This document shows positions 61,160 to 64,000 of a stretch of DNA of 64,000 nt, piece after piece. Made by a program: the position numbers and the translations under genes. The stretch is from Trinickia acidisoli (GTDB lineage: Bacteria; Pseudomonadota; Gammaproteobacteria; Burkholderiales; Burkholderiaceae), in assembly GCF_017315725.1 (NCBI RefSeq), contig NZ_JAFLRG010000001.1, positions 62,001-126,000 of the forward strand, given 5' to 3'. How positions within the stretch are numbered: the stretch's first letter is position 1; the number at the start of each line of letters is the position of its first letter. The notes under the pieces were generated by a model. That model saw only the letters and a program-made list of their open reading frames with translations, ran no database searches and had not been told where the DNA came from.

Positions 61160-62025
61160 GCAGTGCCCGTCGGCATGTTGTTCGCACGCCGGGCCGTTTC
61201 GAGCAGTGTATTGCGCACCTGCTGGAAGATCCGCAGATATTGATGGCTGCCGTGTTCGATCGCGGCGGTCTTCAAGGCATCGAGCACGAGCAGATCGGCC
61301 GGATAAGGGCTCGCGATCGAGCCCGACATCGGCAGCCGCAGCGGATCGTAGTGCCTTACCCGCCAGTGCTTCTCTCTGAGCAGCAACAGCGAAACGATGC
61401 GCTCCTGCACGAATACCTTCGCCGGGACGAAATCGTTCGCATAGGGGATCGGCCCGTTGAGCAACTGCGCGAGCGCGCTCGTGCCGGCCTCCGCCACCGA
61501 GAACAGCACCTCGTTGACCGCGAGCCAGCGGCGCCAGAACGCGGGCGTCGCCACGAAATAATTGCAAAAGATGCTGTGTCGCGAATCCATCACGACGTTG
61601 TGCGGGTCGAGCCCGGGCGCGACGAAGGCGACGGCTTGTTCGAAGACGGGCCAACTGTTCGCGTGATTGGTCGCGGCTTGATCGAACGTATTCAGATGGA
61701 CGGCGCCTTGATCGAAAAACGGCGAAAACCCGATGACGTCGACGTCGCGCCCCACCGTGGCGAGGAACGTATGAACGGCGGCCGAATCGAGCGTGGTCTT
61801 TTTGCCGAATTTCGGAGAAAAGAATCCGTAAAGCGTGTTTTCGTCGAGGGTATGGCTTTGCAGGTAGCTGCGAATCGGCCAATACTCGCGCCAATCGGGA
61901 CGCTGGCCGCGGTTGTCGAGCGCGATGAAACCGGGGTCGAGCTGCGCTCGCGTGGCCTCTGAGTAAAAAATCTGGCGAATCTCGACGCGGCGGTTGCCGA
62001 CGGGCGGGCTCGACGGTGCGTGCAT
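61156..62025 (-). CDS. Unknown protein of the glycosylation island
   Basis: The product is 289 residues with no signal peptide or membrane segment. Segments RQIFYSEATRAQLDPGFIAL, YGFFSPKFGKKTTLDSAAVH and DVIGFSPFFDQGAVHLNTFD look like a cytosolic alpha/beta fold. The motif VVMDSRHSIFCNYFVATPAF resembles the acceptor-side region of some glycosyltransferases. I cannot name a family. It is convergent with the third OGT gene (4-base overlap of 3' ends) and on the same strand as fliT-fliD. A sugar-transfer role is likely only from context. Confidence 0.6.
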   Translation of the reverse strand: MHAPSSPPVGNRRVEIRQIFYSEATRAQLDPGFIALDNRGQRPDWREYWPIRSYLQSHTLDENTLYGFFSPKFGKKTTLDSAAVHTFLATVGRDVDVIGFSPFFDQGAVHLNTFDQAATNHANSWPVFEQAVAFVAPGLDPHNVVMDSRHSIFCNYFVATPAFWRRWLAVNEVLFSVAEAGTSALAQLLNGPIPYANDFVPAKVFVQERIVSLLLLREKHWRVRHYDPLRLPMSGSIASPYPADLLVLDALKTAAIEHGSHQYLRIFQQVRNTLLETARRANNMPTGTA

Positions 62026-62186
62026 GAGTGAATCTCAGTCGATTGACAGGGTATAGCGCGCAGCGCGCGGGCGCACGGCGGCGAGTAGACAGTGTGCCAG
62101 CCGGCCTGCGCATCGCATTGCTCGAACAGCGCGCGAATCCGGCCTCAATTTGTGCCGTGCGGTGTGCCGCACGATGCGCGGCGCAG

Positions 62187-62216
62187 GAAAAAAATAAAGC
62201 CGCGTTGCCGCGGCTT
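62187..62216 (-). terminator. Intrinsic terminator downstream of fliT
   Basis: On the minus strand AAGCCGCG-GCAA-CGCGGCTT forms an eight-pair stem with a four-base loop, followed directly by TATTTTTTT. This is a textbook rho-independent terminator for leftward transcription of fliD-fliT, about 140 bases past the fliT stop. The rest of the 328-base gap (62026-62353) holds no gene. Confidence 0.75.
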
Positions 62217-62353
62217 CGAGTGTGACGCACCGCTCTCGCATCGAGCGGTTGTTCTTCGTATCTTGTTCCGCGACTGCATGCCGCCGAAGGCGGTGCGCCT
62301 CCTTATGCAAGGCGCGGCGCGCCCGACTGCCTCCGCGGCGTTCCGGCCGGGCG

Positions 62354-62653
62354 TTATCGCAATTGCCCCGCCGTCTGATATTGGCGCGCGGCCGACACGC
62401 GCCGCTGCGCTTCGCTAAAGCGCGCCGAGATCGCGTCGCGCGCGGCGGACGCCTTCTGCATGATCGTTGCGTTCATGTCCCGAATTTCGTGGATCATGAC
62501 GAGCGCTTCATCGGTCTGCTCCGCGGTCAGCGACATGATGAGCGGCGAACGTTCCTCGGCAAGATCGGCCGCGAAGCCGAAGTCGCCGGCGTCGAGCGCC
62601 GCGACGAGCGTGCGCGTCAATTCGTAGGCGCGCGAGAGCGATTCGTTCTGCAT
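62354..62653 (-). CDS. fliT: Flagellar export chaperone FliT
   Basis: This 99-residue all-helical protein starts MQNESLSRAYELTRTLVAAL and has DFGFAADLAEERSPLIMSL, as in FliT proteins of Burkholderia. FliT binds the FliD cap protein before export and, in enterobacteria, also controls FlhDC. It lies 27 bases after fliD on the same strand, the conserved order, and upstream of a strong terminator. The sequence is not highly conserved in the family, so position is an important part of the evidence. Confidence 0.82.
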   Translation of the reverse strand: MQNESLSRAYELTRTLVAALDAGDFGFAADLAEERSPLIMSLTAEQTDEALVMIHEIRDMNATIMQKASAARDAISARFSEAQRRVSAARQYQTAGQLR

Positions 62654-62680
62654 GGTTGCGAACTCCTGGCGGAGGTTGCG

Positions 62681-64000
62681 TTACGACTTGTTTATCGTGC
62701 CGGCGGAGCCGTCGCCCCCGAACAATTGATTCAAATACGACGTGTTGCTTTGTGTCTCGGCCATGAGCGAGTCGAGCGCGGTGAACTCCGTCTGATACTG
62801 CGTCGTCAACGTGGCCGCGTAAGCCGACAGCGTGCTGTTCGCCTCGCCTTGGTTCGTGATATCGGTATTGATCGACGATTCGCGCTGCGCGATCTGGCCC
62901 GTGACCGGCGCGATGAACGTATTGATCAGCGAGTTCAACTGCTCGCCGATGCCGTTCGTTGCGTTGAACACCGACGACACCGTGCTCGGCGACGACGCGA
63001 GCGTCGCTTGCAGCGTCGCGGACGTGAACGTCAGCGTTCCCGTATCGGTCAAGTTGACGCCGATTTGCGCCAGCGTGAGCGTCTGCCCGCCCACGGTGAT
63101 GCCGCCCGAGACGATCGACGCAATGCCGTTGACCGCCGAGTCGAGCATCGAATCGCCGAGCAGGGGGCCGGCCGTCGCAGTGCTCGAGCTGTAGGAGGCG
63201 AGCGACTGGGTGGTCGAGATCCACGAGTTGTACGCGCTGACGAAGCTCTGTACGTCGTTGGTGATGGCCGACGTGTTGGTTGCCACCGACAGCGTCTGCG
63301 ACGTGCCGACCGAAGCCGAGGAAAGGCTCAGCGTGACGCCGGTCAATGCGTTCGTGACGTTGTTGCTGGCGCTGTCGACCGGTTCGCCGCTGATCGTCAG
63401 CTTGGCGTCCTGGCCGGCCGTCTCTTGCGTGAAGTTGGCCGTGGCCATGCCCGAGTCGACGGTCGGGTCGGCCGTGACCGAAATGTCGTTGGCCGCGCCG
63501 GTTTGGGTCGACGTGAGCACGAGATGCTGCCCGTCCGTCCCCGTCACGACGGCGGCCGTCACGCCGGGGTTGTTCGATGCGCTGTTGATCGCACTCGCGA
63601 TGCCGGACAGCGTGTTGTTCGACGAGTTCAACGCGATCGTCATCGTACTGCTGCCGATCGTGATGTTCAGGTTGCCGGTGCCGAGCGTCGCGTTGGTCGC
63701 ATAGGCCTTCGACGAAATCTGGTTGGCCGTGGCGATTTGCTGCACGGCCACCGTGTACGAGCCTGCCGCGGCGTCGGACGTGGTCGTGGCCGTGATGCCG
63801 CTGCCGCTCATCGTGGCAGACAGCGCGGTGAAGGCGCTACCGTCATCCAGGCCGGCCAGCGACGATTGCAGCGAGGAAAGCGATGAATTCACCTGGCCGA
63901 GTGCGGACAGCGTGGTGTTGTCGCTCGAGATCGCGTTGTCGATCGTCTGCTGCTGCCCCGCGGTGCTTGCGGTCACGAGTGCCGAGACGAGTGAAGTCAC
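62681..64000 (-). CDS. fliD: Flagellar hook-associated protein 2 (FliD), 5' end beyond the window
   Basis: 439 residues are visible. The first codons read SLVSALVTASTAGQQQTIDN, the conserved N-terminal helix of FliD, so probably only 15-20 residues are missing past the window edge. The C-terminal coiled region (FIAPVTGQIAQRESSINTDI, QYQTEFTALDSLMAETQSNT) ends SYLNQLFGGDG, as in other FliD. The protein is the pentameric filament cap. The middle is Ser/Thr-rich and low in charge, and could itself be a glycosylation target of the neighbouring OGTs. A ribosome binding site and promoter lie outside the window. Confidence 0.93.
   Translation of the reverse strand: MTSLVSALVTASTAGQQQTIDNAISSDNTTLSALGQVNSSLSSLQSSLAGLDDGSAFTALSATMSGSGITATTTSDAAAGSYTVAVQQIATANQISSKAYATNATLGTGNLNITIGSSTMTIALNSSNNTLSGIASAINSASNNPGVTAAVVTGTDGQHLVLTSTQTGAANDISVTADPTVDSGMATANFTQETAGQDAKLTISGEPVDSASNNVTNALTGVTLSLSSASVGTSQTLSVATNTSAITNDVQSFVSAYNSWISTTQSLASYSSSTATAGPLLGDSMLDSAVNGIASIVSGGITVGGQTLTLAQIGVNLTDTGTLTFTSATLQATLASSPSTVSSVFNATNGIGEQLNSLINTFIAPVTGQIAQRESSINTDITNQGEANSTLSAYAATLTTQYQTEFTALDSLMAETQSNTSYLNQLFGGDGSAGTINKS

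Noticed and set aside
62222..63886. 554-codon open frame on the + strand opposite fliD
   Set aside because: It is the antisense of fliT and fliD, and its Arg-rich translation is typical of shadow frames in GC-rich DNA.

Overview
This window looks like a chromosomal segment of a GC-rich betaproteobacterium of the Burkholderiaceae (Burkholderia, Paraburkholderia, Caballeronia or Trinickia type). The grounds are the codon use, a motAB ... fliT-fliD flagellar neighbourhood, a Bcr/CflA-type exporter and OmpR-type regulators. The genus is inferred from gene content only.

Bases 1-8113 are an integrated mobile element that is less GC-rich than the rest. It carries a two-gene module (NYN-domain nuclease plus NACHT/STAND-type NTPase) that looks like an uncharacterised defence system. 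It also has a MobA/MobL relaxase gene broken by one in-frame TAG, a small TraD-like mobilisation protein, a winged-helix plasmid-type protein, an AlpA-like regulator and an unknown gene. It ends at a 45-bp 3' fragment of a tRNA-Arg(CCG) gene, which is very probably the attachment site. Bases 8114-11300 are a graveyard: a truncated integrase, an IS66 transposase tail, a Doc toxin missing the Fic histidine beside a wrecked antitoxin, a higBA remnant cut by an intact vapBC, and a truncated winged-helix regulator.

Bases 11261-23880 hold three paralogous genes for large proteins built of 38-residue helical repeats, each preceded by the same upstream element. They are interleaved with a Tat-exported molybdopterin oxidoreductase, a cytochrome b561 and a two-component system, then an MFS exporter and a RelE/HigA-type toxin-antitoxin pair.

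Bases 24396-40110 are one long co-directional operon for a modified exopolysaccharide. It contains wecB (UDP-ManNAc supply), a BcsB-like protein, an NfrB-like glycosyltransferase with a MshEN (c-di-GMP-binding type) domain and an NfrA-like TPR/outer-membrane protein. These are followed by an alginate-type acyltransfer set (AlgF, two AlgX/AlgJ-like SGNH proteins, AlgI/MBOAT), a DltC-like carrier protein and a DltA-like D-alanine ligase, and a putative secreted glycosidase. The combination predicts an N4-receptor-type glycan that is D-alanylated or otherwise acylated, which I regard as the most interesting biology here together with the NYN-NACHT module.

Bases 40175-42613 carry hicAB, a TetR regulator with tandem operator-like repeats and a YecD-like hydrolase. 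Bases 43046-64000 are flagellar: motAB, then a glycosylation island, then fliT and the start of fliD, which is cut by the window edge. The island has a TPR-GT9-like protein, a GT2-methyltransferase fusion, three DegT-family proteins (one without the PLP lysine), WbqC, a methyltransferase, a small glycosyltransferase and three tandem TPR-OGT (SPINDLY-like) proteins. By position and content it probably builds and attaches a glycan to flagellin.
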